This document shows, piece after piece, positions 10,297-21,059 of a DNA stretch of 64,000 nucleotides. The DNA lies in assembly GCF_019456655.1 (NCBI RefSeq), contig NZ_CP080332.1:3720001-3784000 (forward strand), written 5' to 3'. The translations under genes and the position numbers were made by a program. The stretch comes from Mycolicibacterium diernhoferi (GTDB taxonomy: Bacteria > Actinomycetota > Actinomycetes > Mycobacteriales > Mycobacteriaceae). Below the pieces are notes generated by a model that was not told the origin of the DNA, ran no database searches, and saw only the letters and a list, made by a program, of their open reading frames with translations. Position 1 is the stretch's first letter. The number at the start of each line of letters is the position of its first letter.

Positions 10297-10962
10297 GTGT
10301 CCGTGCGCCCCCGTCGCCACCGGCTTTCAGCCCTGGTCCTGCTGCTGTTGATCGTCGTGCCGTTCGCCGTGGGATGCGTGCGGGTGCGCGCCTCCATCAC
10401 GGTGTCCCCCGACGACCGGGTCTCCGGTCAGATCGTTGCCGCCGCCAAGGCCCGCGACAGCGACGACAAGGGACCGCAGCTGCTGAACTCGCTGCCGTTC
10501 AGCAACAAGGTGGCCGTCTCCAGGTACGAACGCGGTGACTACGTCGGGTCCCAGGCGGTGTTCTCCGACCTGACGTTCGCCGAACTGCCCCAGCTGGCGA
10601 ACATGAACCGGGACGCCGCGGGCGTGGACATCTCGCTGCGCCGCGCCGGCGACCTGGTGATCCTGGAAGGCCGGGTCGACCTGACCTCGCTGAGCGACCC
10701 CGAGGCGGACGTCTCGCTGAGCGTGTCGTTCCCCGGCGAGGTGACCTCCACCAACGGCGACCAGGTGTCCACCGGCGTCGTGGAGTGGAAGCTCAAGCCC
10801 GGCGTGGTGACCACGATGAACGCCCAGGCCCGCTTCACCGATCCGAGCGCCCGGTCGTTCACCGCCGCCGCGATCTGGCTCGGGATCGGATCGATGATCG
10901 TGGCCGGCATCATCGGCGCGCTGGCCTGGACGAGCCGCGACCGGTCACCGCGCGTCGGGTAA
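10297..10962 (+). CDS. lppM: LppM, exported lipoprotein with C-terminal TM helix
   Basis: A 221-residue envelope protein. The N-terminus has a twin-Arg-like basic start, a hydrophobic h-region (LSALVLLLLIVVPFAVGC) and a lipobox ending at AVGC, giving a lipid-anchored mature protein. A secreted beta-rich domain (about 30-185) is followed by a TM helix at about 192-211 and a short basic tail. LppM of M. tuberculosis is linked in the literature to phagosome trafficking; that role is not visible here. The start is GTG 10297; GTG 10303 is also possible. It follows the GNAT gene by 22 nt. Confidence 0.87.
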   Translation: MSVRPRRHRLSALVLLLLIVVPFAVGCVRVRASITVSPDDRVSGQIVAAAKARDSDDKGPQLLNSLPFSNKVAVSRYERGDYVGSQAVFSDLTFAELPQLANMNRDAAGVDISLRRAGDLVILEGRVDLTSLSDPEADVSLSVSFPGEVTSTNGDQVSTGVVEWKLKPGVVTTMNAQARFTDPSARSFTAAAIWLGIGSMIVAGIIGALAWTSRDRSPRVG

Positions 10963-11061
10963 CCCGCTCAGCTCGGCGGGCGTATTCGGTGCGGCGACTG
11001 CATAATTGCGTGCTGGTAGGCCCTCCGACTCCCATGAGTCGCCATGGAGGCTCTACGCTGA

Positions 11062-12195
<1,134 letters not shown>

Positions 12196-12199
12196 GGCG

Positions 12200-13708
12200 A
12201 TGTCTACCCCGGTCTCGGTCGAGTCCACGAAAACCGGCCTCAGCGCGCACATCTCCAGGCTGCTGCTGTTCGCCGCATCACCGGAGGGCCGCCCGGCCCG
12301 GCTGGGATTCCTGGGCGCGGTGCTGATCACCGCAGGGGGTCTCGGCGCGGGCAGCACCCGCCTGCACGACCCGCTGCTGGAATCCCTGCACATGTCCTGG
12401 CTGCGCTTCGGGCACGGCCTGGTGCTGTCCTCGGTGCTGCTGTGGGGCGGCGTCGCGGTGATGCTGATGGCGTGGTTGTGGCTGGGCCGCCGCGTCGTCG
12501 ACCGCTCGGCGTCCCAGTACACGATGCTGGCCACCACCGGCTTCTGGTTGGCGCCGCTGCTGCTGAGCGCCCCGGTGTTCAGCCGGGACACCTATTCCTA
12601 TCTGGCGCAGGGCGCGTTGCTGCGGGACGGTTTCGACCCCTACGTCGTCGGTCCGATCGAGAACCCGAACTCCCTGCTCGACGACGTCAGCCCGATCTGG
12701 ACCACCACCACCGCCCCGTACGGCCCGGCGTTCATCCTGGTGGCCAAGTTCGTCACGATGGTCGTCGGCAACAACGTCGTCGAGGGCACCATGCTGCTGC
12801 GGCTGTGCATGCTGCCCGGGCTGGCGCTGCTGATCTGGGCGACGCCCCGCATCGCCCGGCACATCGGCGCGAACTCCGCTGCTGCCCTGTGGATCTGCGT
12901 GCTCAATCCGTTGGTGATCATCCACCTGATGGGTGGCGTGCACAACGAGATGCTGATGGTCGGGTTGATGATGGCCGCCATCGCGCTGACCTTCAGCGGC
13001 CGTCCGGTCCTGGGCGTCGGCTTCATCGCCACCGCGGTGGCGGTCAAGGCCACCGCCGGGATCGCGCTGCCGTTCATGGTGTGGGTCTGGATGCGGCGGC
13101 TGCGCGACACCCGCGGCTACCACCCGGTCGCGGCCTTCGCCGTCGCGACCGCGGCATCCGCGGTCATCTTCGGTGCGGTGTTCGCGGTGCTGTCCTGGCT
13201 GGCCGGAGTCGGGCTGGGCTGGCTGACCGCGCTGGCGGGTTCGGTGAAGATCATCAACTGGCTCACCCTGCCCACGGCGGCGGCCAACCTGATCGACGTC
13301 ATCGGCGGGCTGGTCATGCCGGTCAACTTCTACGCCGTGCTGGAAGTCACCCGCATTCTCGGCATCGCCACCATCGCCATCTCACTTCCGTTGCTGTGGT
13401 GGCGTTTTCGGCATACCGACCGGGACGCGCTGACCGGGACCGCGCTGGCGCTGGGCGTGGTGGTGCTGTTCGTGCCCGCCGCGTTGCCCTGGTACTACAC
13501 CTGGCCGCTGGCGGTGCTCTCGACCCTGTGGCAGAGCCGTGCCGCCATCGCGCTGATCGCCGGGTTCTCCACCTGGATCATGGTGATCTTCAAACCCGAC
13601 GGCGCGCACGGCATGTATTCGTGGATCCATGTCGGCCTGGCGACCGCGTGCGCCATCGCGGCGTGGTATTCGCTGTCCCGGGCGCCGGAAGAACCCGCGG
13701 CCCAGTAA
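12200..13708 (+). CDS. mptA: MptA, alpha-(1->6)-mannopyranosyltransferase A (GT-C)
   Basis: Polytopic glycosyltransferase that extends the alpha-1,6-mannan core of lipomannan using polyprenyl-phosphate-mannose on the outer membrane face. The 502-residue protein is almost entirely TM helices, with the extracytoplasmic acidic loop SRDTYSYLAQG (about 130-140) typical of this family and a conserved WTTTTAPYGP loop. The ATG is 4 nt after the idsA2 stop with GAGG upstream. The stop codon lies inside the first unit of a 26-bp tandem repeat shared with the convergent neighbour. Confidence 0.92.
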   Translation: MSTPVSVESTKTGLSAHISRLLLFAASPEGRPARLGFLGAVLITAGGLGAGSTRLHDPLLESLHMSWLRFGHGLVLSSVLLWGGVAVMLMAWLWLGRRVVDRSASQYTMLATTGFWLAPLLLSAPVFSRDTYSYLAQGALLRDGFDPYVVGPIENPNSLLDDVSPIWTTTTAPYGPAFILVAKFVTMVVGNNVVEGTMLLRLCMLPGLALLIWATPRIARHIGANSAAALWICVLNPLVIIHLMGGVHNEMLMVGLMMAAIALTFSGRPVLGVGFIATAVAVKATAGIALPFMVWVWMRRLRDTRGYHPVAAFAVATAASAVIFGAVFAVLSWLAGVGLGWLTALAGSVKIINWLTLPTAAANLIDVIGGLVMPVNFYAVLEVTRILGIATIAISLPLLWWRFRHTDRDALTGTALALGVVVLFVPAALPWYYTWPLAVLSTLWQSRAAIALIAGFSTWIMVIFKPDGAHGMYSWIHVGLATACAIAAWYSLSRAPEEPAAQ

Positions 13709-13763
13709 GCCCCCGACCGCTGGCGGTCTAGTAAGCCCCCGACCGCTGGCGGTCTAGTAAGCC
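13704..13763. repeat. 26-bp tandem repeat (2.3 copies) at the mptA / wHTH gene junction
   Basis: Unit 13704-13729 is repeated exactly at 13730-13755, and its first 8 bases recur at 13756-13763. Each unit starts with AGTAAG and contains the inverted repeat GACCGC-TG-GCGGTC. The array carries the TAA stop of mptA on plus and the TAG stop of the convergent gene on minus. It looks like a local duplication of the shared 3' end; the hairpins could act as weak terminators in both directions. Confidence 0.9.
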
Positions 13764-14155
13764 GAAGCCTGGGCCCGGCGGATCACCTCACGGGCCTGAT
13801 GTGAGCGCAGGGCGTCCACCGGCCGGGCGTTCTCCAGCTGTTCGGTGCTGCCGTCGCGGCTCAACGTCAGCGACGGATCCGGGGTGAACAGCCAGCGCAT
13901 CGCCTCGGTGGTGTCGAAGCCGCCGTCCCTGAGCACGACCAGCAGCCCCGGAAGCGGTTTCACCACACCGCCGTTCTCGTCGAAGAACACCTTCGGCACG
14001 ACGATGGAGCCGTTGCGGCGCACCGCCATCAGATGCCCATCGCGCAGGTGCTGGTGCACCTTGCTGACCGAGACGCCGAGTAGCTTCGACACCTCCGACA
14101 GGTCGAGAACCGCTTCGTCGGGATCGAGGATGTCTTTGGCCGCCGGAATGCTCAC
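13754..14155 (-). CDS. wHTH DNA-binding protein, Rv2175c-like (PknL substrate)
   Basis: A 133-residue DNA-binding protein. The helix-turn-helix is LDLSEVSKLLGVSVSKVHQHLRDG (about 17-40), followed by a basic wing (LMAVRRNGSIVVPK) and a C-terminal helical domain. In M. tuberculosis Rv2175c is a documented phosphorylation substrate of PknL, encoded divergently next door, and the same pair is kept here. The start is GTG with a -10-like TAGAAT 6 nt upstream, suggesting a leaderless mRNA. Regulated targets cannot be inferred. Confidence 0.9.
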   Translation of the reverse strand: MSIPAAKDILDPDEAVLDLSEVSKLLGVSVSKVHQHLRDGHLMAVRRNGSIVVPKVFFDENGGVVKPLPGLLVVLRDGGFDTTEAMRWLFTPDPSLTLSRDGSTEQLENARPVDALRSHQAREVIRRAQASAY

Positions 14156-14161
14156 GGACAG

Positions 14162-14167
14162 ATTCTA
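14162..14167 (-). promoter_or_regulatory. -10 box (TAGAAT) of a leaderless promoter, Rv2175c-like gene
   Basis: The minus strand reads TAGAAT, then 6 nt, then the GTG start at 14155, with no ribosome site between. This matches mycobacterial leaderless promoters, where TANNNT lies 6-8 nt before the initiation codon. Confidence 0.6.
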
Positions 14168-14207
14168 GGCTGCCCGGATCCCGCCCGGAGTACGACGCCG
14201 CGATCCG

Positions 14208-14213
14208 TACCAT
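14208..14213 (+). promoter_or_regulatory. -10 box (TACCAT) of a leaderless promoter, pknL
   Basis: TACCAT is followed by 7 nt and GTG 14221. If this is the -10 box, transcription starts at the GTG, and the ATG at 14212 lies inside the promoter and cannot be used. The two divergent -10 boxes are only about 40 bp apart. Confidence 0.5.
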
Positions 14214-14220
14214 GTCTGCG

Positions 14221-15471
14221 GTGGAGACCTACCAGCGTCCGGACCCGCTCGTCGGCACCGCGCTGGAGGGGCGTTACCGCGTCGACGCCGTGATCGCCAC
14301 CGGTGGGATGTCGACGGTGTACCGCGGACTGGACACCCGACTGGACCGCCCGGTAGCGCTCAAGGTGATGGATGCCCGGTATTCCGGGGACAGCCAGTTC
14401 CTGGCCCGGTTCCAGCGCGAGGCCAAGGCGGTGGCCCGACTCAAGGGCGAAGGCCTGGTCGCGGTGTACGACCAGGGCGGCGGAGCCGCCTACTCAGATG
14501 GATCCACGCCCGGGCACCCGCCCTTCCTGGTCATGGAATTGGTCGAGGGCGGCACCCTGCGCGAGTTACTGCGCGAACGCGGGCCGATGCCGCCGCACGC
14601 GGCCGCCGCGGTGCTGCTGCCGATCTGCAACGGGCTGGCGGTGGCGCATGCCGCGGGGCTGGTGCACCGCGACGTGAAGCCGGAGAACGTGCTGATCTCG
14701 GATGCCGGTGAGGTCAAGATCGCCGACTTCGGGCTGGTGCGCGCGGTCGCCGAGGCGGGCATCACCTCCACCAGCGTGATCCTGGGCACCGCGGCCTACC
14801 TGTCCCCCGAGCAGGTCGCCTCCGGGGAATCGGACCCGCGCAGCGACGTGTACGCGGTGGGGATCCTGGCCTACGAACTGCTCACCGGACGCACCCCGTT
14901 CACCGGGGACACCGCGCTGTCGGTGGCCTACCAGCGGATGGACCACGATGTGCCGCCGCCGAGTTCGGCGATCGCCGGGGTACCCCCGCAGTTCGACGAA
15001 CTGGTGCGCCGGGCCACCGACCGTGATCCGGGCGCCCGATTCGCCGACGCCGACGCCCTCGGCGCCGCACTCGCCGATCTGGTCGACGAACTCGGGCTGC
15101 CGCCGTTCCGGGTACCCGCACCCCAGCAGTCGGCACAACACCGTGCCGCCACCGCATTCCACAGCCGGGTCGGGTCGGCCCCCACCACCGACGTGCGCCC
15201 GACACAATCCCACCGCGATACCCGGGTCTTCACCCCCGCCGAGTGGCAGCACCAGCCGGAACCGGTCGCCGATTTCGGCCACCACGATGACGAGCTCGAA
15301 TACCACCCCGCCGCATCACAATTCGCCGGTATCGACATCGACGAGTTCCACTGGGCCCGGCAGCGCAGCAGGCGTGCCCTGCTGGCCTGGGTGGTCGTTG
15401 TGCTGATCCTGGCCGGACTGGCGGCCGCCGGCGGCTGGACGTTGGGCAACAACCTGCACACGCTGCTCTGA
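14221..15471 (+). CDS. pknL: PknL, transmembrane Ser/Thr protein kinase
   Basis: Eukaryotic-type Ser/Thr kinase. Kinase motifs: glycine loop ATGGMSTVYRG, VALKVMD (catalytic Lys), LVHRDVKPENVLI (HRD), IADFGL (DFG), activation-loop GTAAYLSPEQV and SDVYAVGILAYELLTG. A linker follows, then one TM helix near the C-terminus (LLAWVVVVLILAGLAAAGGW) and only a few outside residues, so there is no PASTA sensor domain. The start is set at GTG 14221 from the leaderless -10 and alignment to the recalled PknL N-terminus; ATG 14212 would add three residues. It is divergent from its substrate gene. Confidence 0.93.
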   Translation: METYQRPDPLVGTALEGRYRVDAVIATGGMSTVYRGLDTRLDRPVALKVMDARYSGDSQFLARFQREAKAVARLKGEGLVAVYDQGGGAAYSDGSTPGHPPFLVMELVEGGTLRELLRERGPMPPHAAAAVLLPICNGLAVAHAAGLVHRDVKPENVLISDAGEVKIADFGLVRAVAEAGITSTSVILGTAAYLSPEQVASGESDPRSDVYAVGILAYELLTGRTPFTGDTALSVAYQRMDHDVPPPSSAIAGVPPQFDELVRRATDRDPGARFADADALGAALADLVDELGLPPFRVPAPQQSAQHRAATAFHSRVGSAPTTDVRPTQSHRDTRVFTPAEWQHQPEPVADFGHHDDELEYHPAASQFAGIDIDEFHWARQRSRRALLAWVVVVLILAGLAAAGGWTLGNNLHTLL

Positions 15472-15490
15472 CGTCTGAGCCCAGGGCTAG

Positions 15491-17020
<1,530 letters not shown>

Positions 17021-17026
17021 TCACCC

Positions 17027-17527
17027 TCAGGAGCGCACCGCCCAGTCCCCCTGGTCGGTCATCAGCTCGTAGCGGCGCAGGTTGTGCCGGGCGTCGACCA
17101 GCGCATCGTGCGCGTCCCGGGGGCGCGGTGGCATCCGCGGTGAGCCCTTGTCCTCCCAGAACTGGCGCAACTCGCGGGTGAACCGGGGTATCGCCGGCGG
17201 CAGATCGGTCATCGGCCCCCACAGCTGGCACAGCACCACGTGGTCGTAGGCGCCCACCCAGGCCCACAGTTCGATCGGCTCGTCGCCGTCGATGTCGAAG
17301 AAGTCCTCGAGCTCGCTGCGGATCTGGCGGCGCGAGCGCCACAGCTTCGACGACGGCGACGGCAGTTTGGGCAGCACATTCTTGCGCACCCAGCTCCCCG
17401 CCCGCTCCGGATCGAATTCCGTTGAGATGGCGTAATATTCGCGACCGTCCTCGGCGGCCACACCGATCGAGATGAGCTCGATGGTGCGACCGTTGTCGAT
17501 GAACTCGGTGTCGTAGAAATAACGCAC
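17027..17527 (-). CDS. DEDD-family 3'-5' exoribonuclease, Rv2179c-like
   Basis: A 166-residue nuclease of the RNase H-like fold. Active-site acids are seen in RYFYDTEFIDNG (DxE at the N-terminus), in the middle (AYDHV) and in HDALVDARHNLRRYE (His and Asp near the end). The M. tuberculosis homologue Rv2179c is a characterised Mg2+-dependent 3' exoribonuclease. Start GTG 17527 gives the conserved VRYFYDTEFI N-terminus and lies one base after the upstream membrane protein's stop, so the pair is probably an operon. Confidence 0.88.
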   Translation of the reverse strand: MRYFYDTEFIDNGRTIELISIGVAAEDGREYYAISTEFDPERAGSWVRKNVLPKLPSPSSKLWRSRRQIRSELEDFFDIDGDEPIELWAWVGAYDHVVLCQLWGPMTDLPPAIPRFTRELRQFWEDKGSPRMPPRPRDAHDALVDARHNLRRYELMTDQGDWAVRS

Positions 17528-17528
17528 T

Positions 17529-18401
17529 TCAGCGGGCTCCCTCGGTTTCTGCAGGCACAGCGGGCGCCGGAGCAGCGTGAATCTCGCGGTCCAGTTCCTC
17601 GTCGACCTTGGCATCGTCCGGGAAATGCGGCTCGCCCGCGACGATGTGCTGAACCCACAACTTCGCCTGCACCACCGGTCTGCGCAACCGGCGTTCCCGT
17701 TCCAGCGCCTTGTGCATCTTGCGAGGTCGCATCGTATAACGCCAGCGGGCCCACGGCGCGTGCGGCCGCGACAACCGGATTGCGCCGATGAACAGCAGCG
17801 GGGTGATGAACATGCCCACCAGGCCGGTCCACACCTTGCCCTTCATCAGCACCACCACCGCCAGCGCGAGGGTGAGCACGGCCGTCACGATCACGGCCGC
17901 GCGTGCCTCCAGGGTGTCGTCGGCCCGCCAGATGTCGATATCGAAGAAGGACAGCGGGTTGAACCCGAGGATGAGCAGACCCGCGACGGCGATCGCCACG
18001 AACACGGCGTCCACCGAGGTGCGGCCGTCCTCGGCCCAGTACACGTCCTGCAGGTGCAGGATCAGCGCGAACTCGTCGAGCACCAGGGCCGCGCCCATAC
18101 CGAAAAGGACTGCCGCGACGGTGAACTCCGCCACTCCCCCGTTGACCGCCAGGGTCACCATCGTCACCCCGGACACCATCACCAGGATGACGCCGAAGAC
18201 CACGTGGTGCAGGTGTACGCCACCACCCACCGACAGGTTCCGGGGCTGCCACCACCTGCGCGGCGCACCGGTGCTCGGATGGCTGCGGATATAGCGGACG
18301 ATGAGACGGGTAACGAAGAACGTCAGGATGAACGCGATCAGGCAACACAGCAGCGGTAGGCGGTCACTGGTGACGAAGTCCAGTCCGACGTTCAGGTGCA
18401 C
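17529..18401 (-). CDS. Conserved polytopic membrane protein, Rv2180c-like
   Basis: A 290-residue integral membrane protein of unknown function. Hydrophobic segments: [93 protein letters not shown] and [16 protein letters not shown]. The His-rich [12 protein letters not shown] segment and [18 protein letters not shown] are the conserved motifs. A charged cytoplasmic tail follows. The start is taken at GTG 18401, with TATCTT 8 nt upstream. The reading frame stays open far upstream of this point, but that part is antisense to the mannosyltransferase gene and is not coding-like. Confidence 0.83.
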   Translation of the reverse strand: MHLNVGLDFVTSDRLPLLCCLIAFILTFFVTRLIVRYIRSHPSTGAPRRWWQPRNLSVGGGVHLHHVVFGVILVMVSGVTMVTLAVNGGVAEFTVAAVLFGMGAALVLDEFALILHLQDVYWAEDGRTSVDAVFVAIAVAGLLILGFNPLSFFDIDIWRADDTLEARAAVIVTAVLTLALAVVVLMKGKVWTGLVGMFITPLLFIGAIRLSRPHAPWARWRYTMRPRKMHKALERERRLRRPVVQAKLWVQHIVAGEPHFPDDAKVDEELDREIHAAPAPAVPAETEGAR

Positions 18402-18497
18402 GGTCGCAAAAGATACGCCGCTGAGCACCCATCGGCCGGTATCAGCCGGTGTGTGCCGTCCGCCGCGTCGCCCGCCCCCGATAGGCTGGTCGGCGAC

Positions 18498-19811
18498 ATG
18501 AGGATTCGGAGTTCGCCCGTCGGGGCTGGTGGGCGATCGGTCCTTGAGCGGGCCGGCGCGGGACAGTTGGTGGCATGGCGGCTGTTCCAGCTGGCCACCC
18601 TGGCGCTGCTGGCGTGGGCGGGCTGGCGCCTGCTCGGCCAGGCGATCTACCGCATCGACATCGACGTGTACCGGATGGGCGGGCGGGCCTGGCTGGACGG
18701 GACCGAGCTGTACAACGACGCCACCGTCTTCGAGACTCAGGCGGGCCTGGACCTGCCGTTCACCTATCCGCCGCTGGCGGCCGTCGCGTTCGCCCCGTTC
18801 GCCTGGCTGTCGTTGCCCGCGGCGAGCGCGGCGATCACCGTGACGACGCTGGTGCTGCTGATCGTGTCGACCCACATCGTGTTGACCCGGCTGCGGGTGT
18901 GGGAGACCTCGTCGCTGCGCGCGCCGGCCTGGGCCCGCCGGCTGTGGCTGGCTGTCGCGCTGGTGGCGCCGGCGGTGGTGTTCCTCGAACCCATCCGGGC
19001 CAATTTCGATTTCGGCCAGATCAACGTGGTGCTGATGACGCTGGTGATCGCCGACTGCGTCCCGCGTCGCACGCCCTGGCCGCGCGGGCTGCTGCTCGGC
19101 CTGGCCATCGCGGTGAAGCTGACCCCGGCGGTGTTCCTGCTGTACTTCCTGCTGCGCCGCGACATCCGCGCACTGCTGGTGACGACGGCGTCGGCGGCCG
19201 GGGCCACGTTGCTCGGGTTCGCGCTGGCCTGGCGGGACTCCTGGGTGTACTGGACCGAGACGCTGCGGGATACCGACCGGATCGGGTCCGCGACGCTGAA
19301 CACCAACCAGAACATCTCCGGCATGCTGGCCAGGCTCGGCGCCGGCGAGGACGCGCGCTTCCTGCTGTGGGTCGCGCTGTGCTTCGCGGTTCTGGGTCTG
19401 ACGGTGTGGGCCGGCCACCGGCTGCTCCGGGCCGGTGGACCCGATGGCGACGAGGCAGTGCTGGCCCTGGTCTGCGTGGCGATGTTCGGCCTGGCGGTGT
19501 CCCCGGTGTCCTGGTCGCATCACTGGGTGTGGGTGCTGCCGGCCGTGGTGGTCGCCCTGGTGCTCGGGGTTCGGCACCGCAACCTGGCGCTGGTCCTCGT
19601 CGGTCTGGCGGGATTGGCGCTGACGATCTGGACGCCGATCACCCTGATGCCCGCACACCAGGAGACGGCTGCGACGCTGTGGCGCCGGTTGGCCGGCGGC
19701 TCGTATCTGTGGTGGGCGCTGCTGATGATCGTCGCGGCGGGCCTGCTGCCCGGCAGGCGGAACCGGGCCGGGCGCGAGAAACCCGCCGACGCGCTGCCCG
19801 CGGCGAACTGA
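18498..19811 (+). CDS. Alpha-(1->2)-mannosyltransferase, Rv2181-like (GT-C/GT87)
   Basis: Polytopic polyprenyl-phosphate-mannose-dependent mannosyltransferase that, by homology to Rv2181, adds alpha-1,2-mannose branches to lipomannan and lipoarabinomannan. The 437-residue protein has multiple TM helices and the first-loop acidic motif [35 protein letters not shown] and [14 protein letters not shown] 18498 is preferred over more upstream options because a TAGGCT -10 box at 18482-18487 leaves only a very short leader. It converges on plsC with 6 bp between stops. Confidence 0.87.
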   Translation: MRIRSSPVGAGGRSVLERAGAGQLVAWRLFQLATLALLAWAGWRLLGQAIYRIDIDVYRMGGRAWLDGTELYNDATVFETQAGLDLPFTYPPLAAVAFAPFAWLSLPAASAAITVTTLVLLIVSTHIVLTRLRVWETSSLRAPAWARRLWLAVALVAPAVVFLEPIRANFDFGQINVVLMTLVIADCVPRRTPWPRGLLLGLAIAVKLTPAVFLLYFLLRRDIRALLVTTASAAGATLLGFALAWRDSWVYWTETLRDTDRIGSATLNTNQNISGMLARLGAGEDARFLLWVALCFAVLGLTVWAGHRLLRAGGPDGDEAVLALVCVAMFGLAVSPVSWSHHWVWVLPAVVVALVLGVRHRNLALVLVGLAGLALTIWTPITLMPAHQETAATLWRRLAGGSYLWWALLMIVAAGLLPGRRNRAGREKPADALPAAN

Positions 19812-19817
19812 CCGGCG

Positions 19818-20543
19818 CTATCCCGCCTTGGCGGTGACGGCGGCCTTGGCGGTGACGGCGGCGGCCTTCTCGGCCTGCTGCTTGAGATCTGCGGCGTACA
19901 GGTCGACGTACTCCTGGCCGGACAGCTGCATGAGCTCGTACATCACCTCGTCGATGACGGCCCGCTCGATGAACCGGTTGCCGGCCAGCCCCTCGAACCG
20001 GCTGAAGTCCATCGGCTTGCCGAACCGCACCTCGACCCGGCCGAAGTGCCACATCCTGCTGCCGGGCGGGTTGACGACGTCGGTGCCGACCATGGCGACC
20101 GGGATGACCGGGATACCGCTCTCCAGGGCGACCCGGGCCAGCCCGGTCTTGCCCTTGTAGAGCCGGCCGTCCGGCGAGCGGGTGCCCTCCGGGTACATCC
20201 CGAGCAGCTTGCCCTCGCCGAGGATGCGCTGCGCCGTGGTCAAGGCTGCCTGCGCGGAATCCGCATCGGTGCGGTCGATCGGCACCTGGTTGGTCGAGGT
20301 GTAGAAGAACTTCGTCAGCTTGCCCTTGAGACCGGTGCCGGTGAAGTACTCGGCCTTTGCCAGGAAGGTGATCCGGCGCTTGACCACCAGCGGGAGGTAG
20401 AAACTGTCCGCGACGGCCAGATGGTTACTGGCCAGAATGACCGCGCCCGAGTCCGGAACATACTCCAGCCCTTGCACTTTCGGCCGGCCCAACAGGGTCA
20501 GCAACGGGCCCATCAAGATGTACTTGTAGAACCAGAACCACAT
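19818..20543 (-). CDS. PlsC-like 1-acylglycerol-3-phosphate acyltransferase, Rv2182c-like
   Basis: Membrane-associated acyltransferase for phosphatidic acid or related acylation. Motifs in 241 residues: NHLAVADSFYLP (NHx4D catalytic motif, about 40-46), TFLAKAEYF, VPIDRT, MYPEGTRSPDGRLYKGKTG (phosphate-binding EGTR) and VIPVAMVGT. The ATG has AGGAGGG upstream. The C-terminus ends in a duplicated hexapeptide, AVTAKA twice, from an 18-bp tandem repeat, which is likely dispensable. Substrate choice among acyl acceptors is not determinable. Confidence 0.88.
   Translation of the reverse strand: MWFWFYKYILMGPLLTLLGRPKVQGLEYVPDSGAVILASNHLAVADSFYLPLVVKRRITFLAKAEYFTGTGLKGKLTKFFYTSTNQVPIDRTDADSAQAALTTAQRILGEGKLLGMYPEGTRSPDGRLYKGKTGLARVALESGIPVIPVAMVGTDVVNPPGSRMWHFGRVEVRFGKPMDFSRFEGLAGNRFIERAVIDEVMYELMQLSGQEYVDLYAADLKQQAEKAAAVTAKAAVTAKAG
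19825..19860 (-). repeat. 18-bp tandem duplication at the 3' end of the plsC-like gene
   Basis: The 18-bp unit at 19825-19842 is repeated exactly at 19843-19860, in frame, producing the C-terminal repeat AVTAKAAVTAKA. It is another 3'-end duplication at a convergent junction. Confidence 0.9.
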
Positions 20544-20677
20544 GGACCCTCCTGCGACGCCACCCGGGGACCAGGACCGGGCCGGACGGGGTCAACTCTA
20601 CCCAGCCGCGGTGGGTGCGACCACAGAGAGTCGAGCGGATCGACCCCGTCTCTTCCGCGGCGCTGTCGGGCTGCGGC

Positions 20678-21046
20678 CTACTCGTCGAAGGTCACCGGGA
20701 TCTGCTCGTAGCGGCTGCCCCCGTTCGGCGGCGTACCGCCGTCTGAAGCCGGCGGCGGTGGTGGCGGCTGCGGGGCCGCGGTATCGGCGGGGTCGCCGAC
20801 CATCGCCCGGATCACCGTCAGCAGCGCGACACTGTGTTCGGCGACCACCGTGAGCAGCGGGTGCTGTTCCCCGTTGACCAGCGCCGCGAGCGCGCAGACC
20901 GGGCACCACACCTGCTGGCACGGGCCGGGGCCCGCGCCGTCGGAGGTCGCCCGCGCGGCGGCCAGTCGCACCGCGGGGTCGAGTTTGTCCAGGATGGCCT
21001 GGGCCAATTGCCGCAGCTCCGGTGGGATCTCGGAGTGGGTGCTCAT
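20678..21046 (-). CDS. Conserved hypothetical protein, Rv2183c-like
   Basis: A 122-residue protein of unknown function found between ArsA-like and PlsC-like genes in mycobacteria. It has an N-terminal helical part (ELRQLAQAILDKLDPAVRLAAARA), a CPVCALAALVNGEQHPLL segment with a CxxC pair that could bind metal or form a disulfide, and a Pro-rich tail ending EQIPVTFDE. It lies 13 nt after the ArsA-like stop, suggesting an operon of two SRPBCC genes, the ATPase and this gene. Confidence 0.78.
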   Translation of the reverse strand: MSTHSEIPPELRQLAQAILDKLDPAVRLAAARATSDGAGPGPCQQVWCPVCALAALVNGEQHPLLTVVAEHSVALLTVIRAMVGDPADTAAPQPPPPPPASDGGTPPNGGSRYEQIPVTFDE

Positions 21047-21059
21047 GCCTGGGCCCCCG

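Noticed and set aside
18402..19658. Long upstream extension of the Rv2180c-like frame
   Set aside because: It is antisense to the mannosyltransferase gene, and the hydrophobic domain with homologue-like length begins at GTG 18401.
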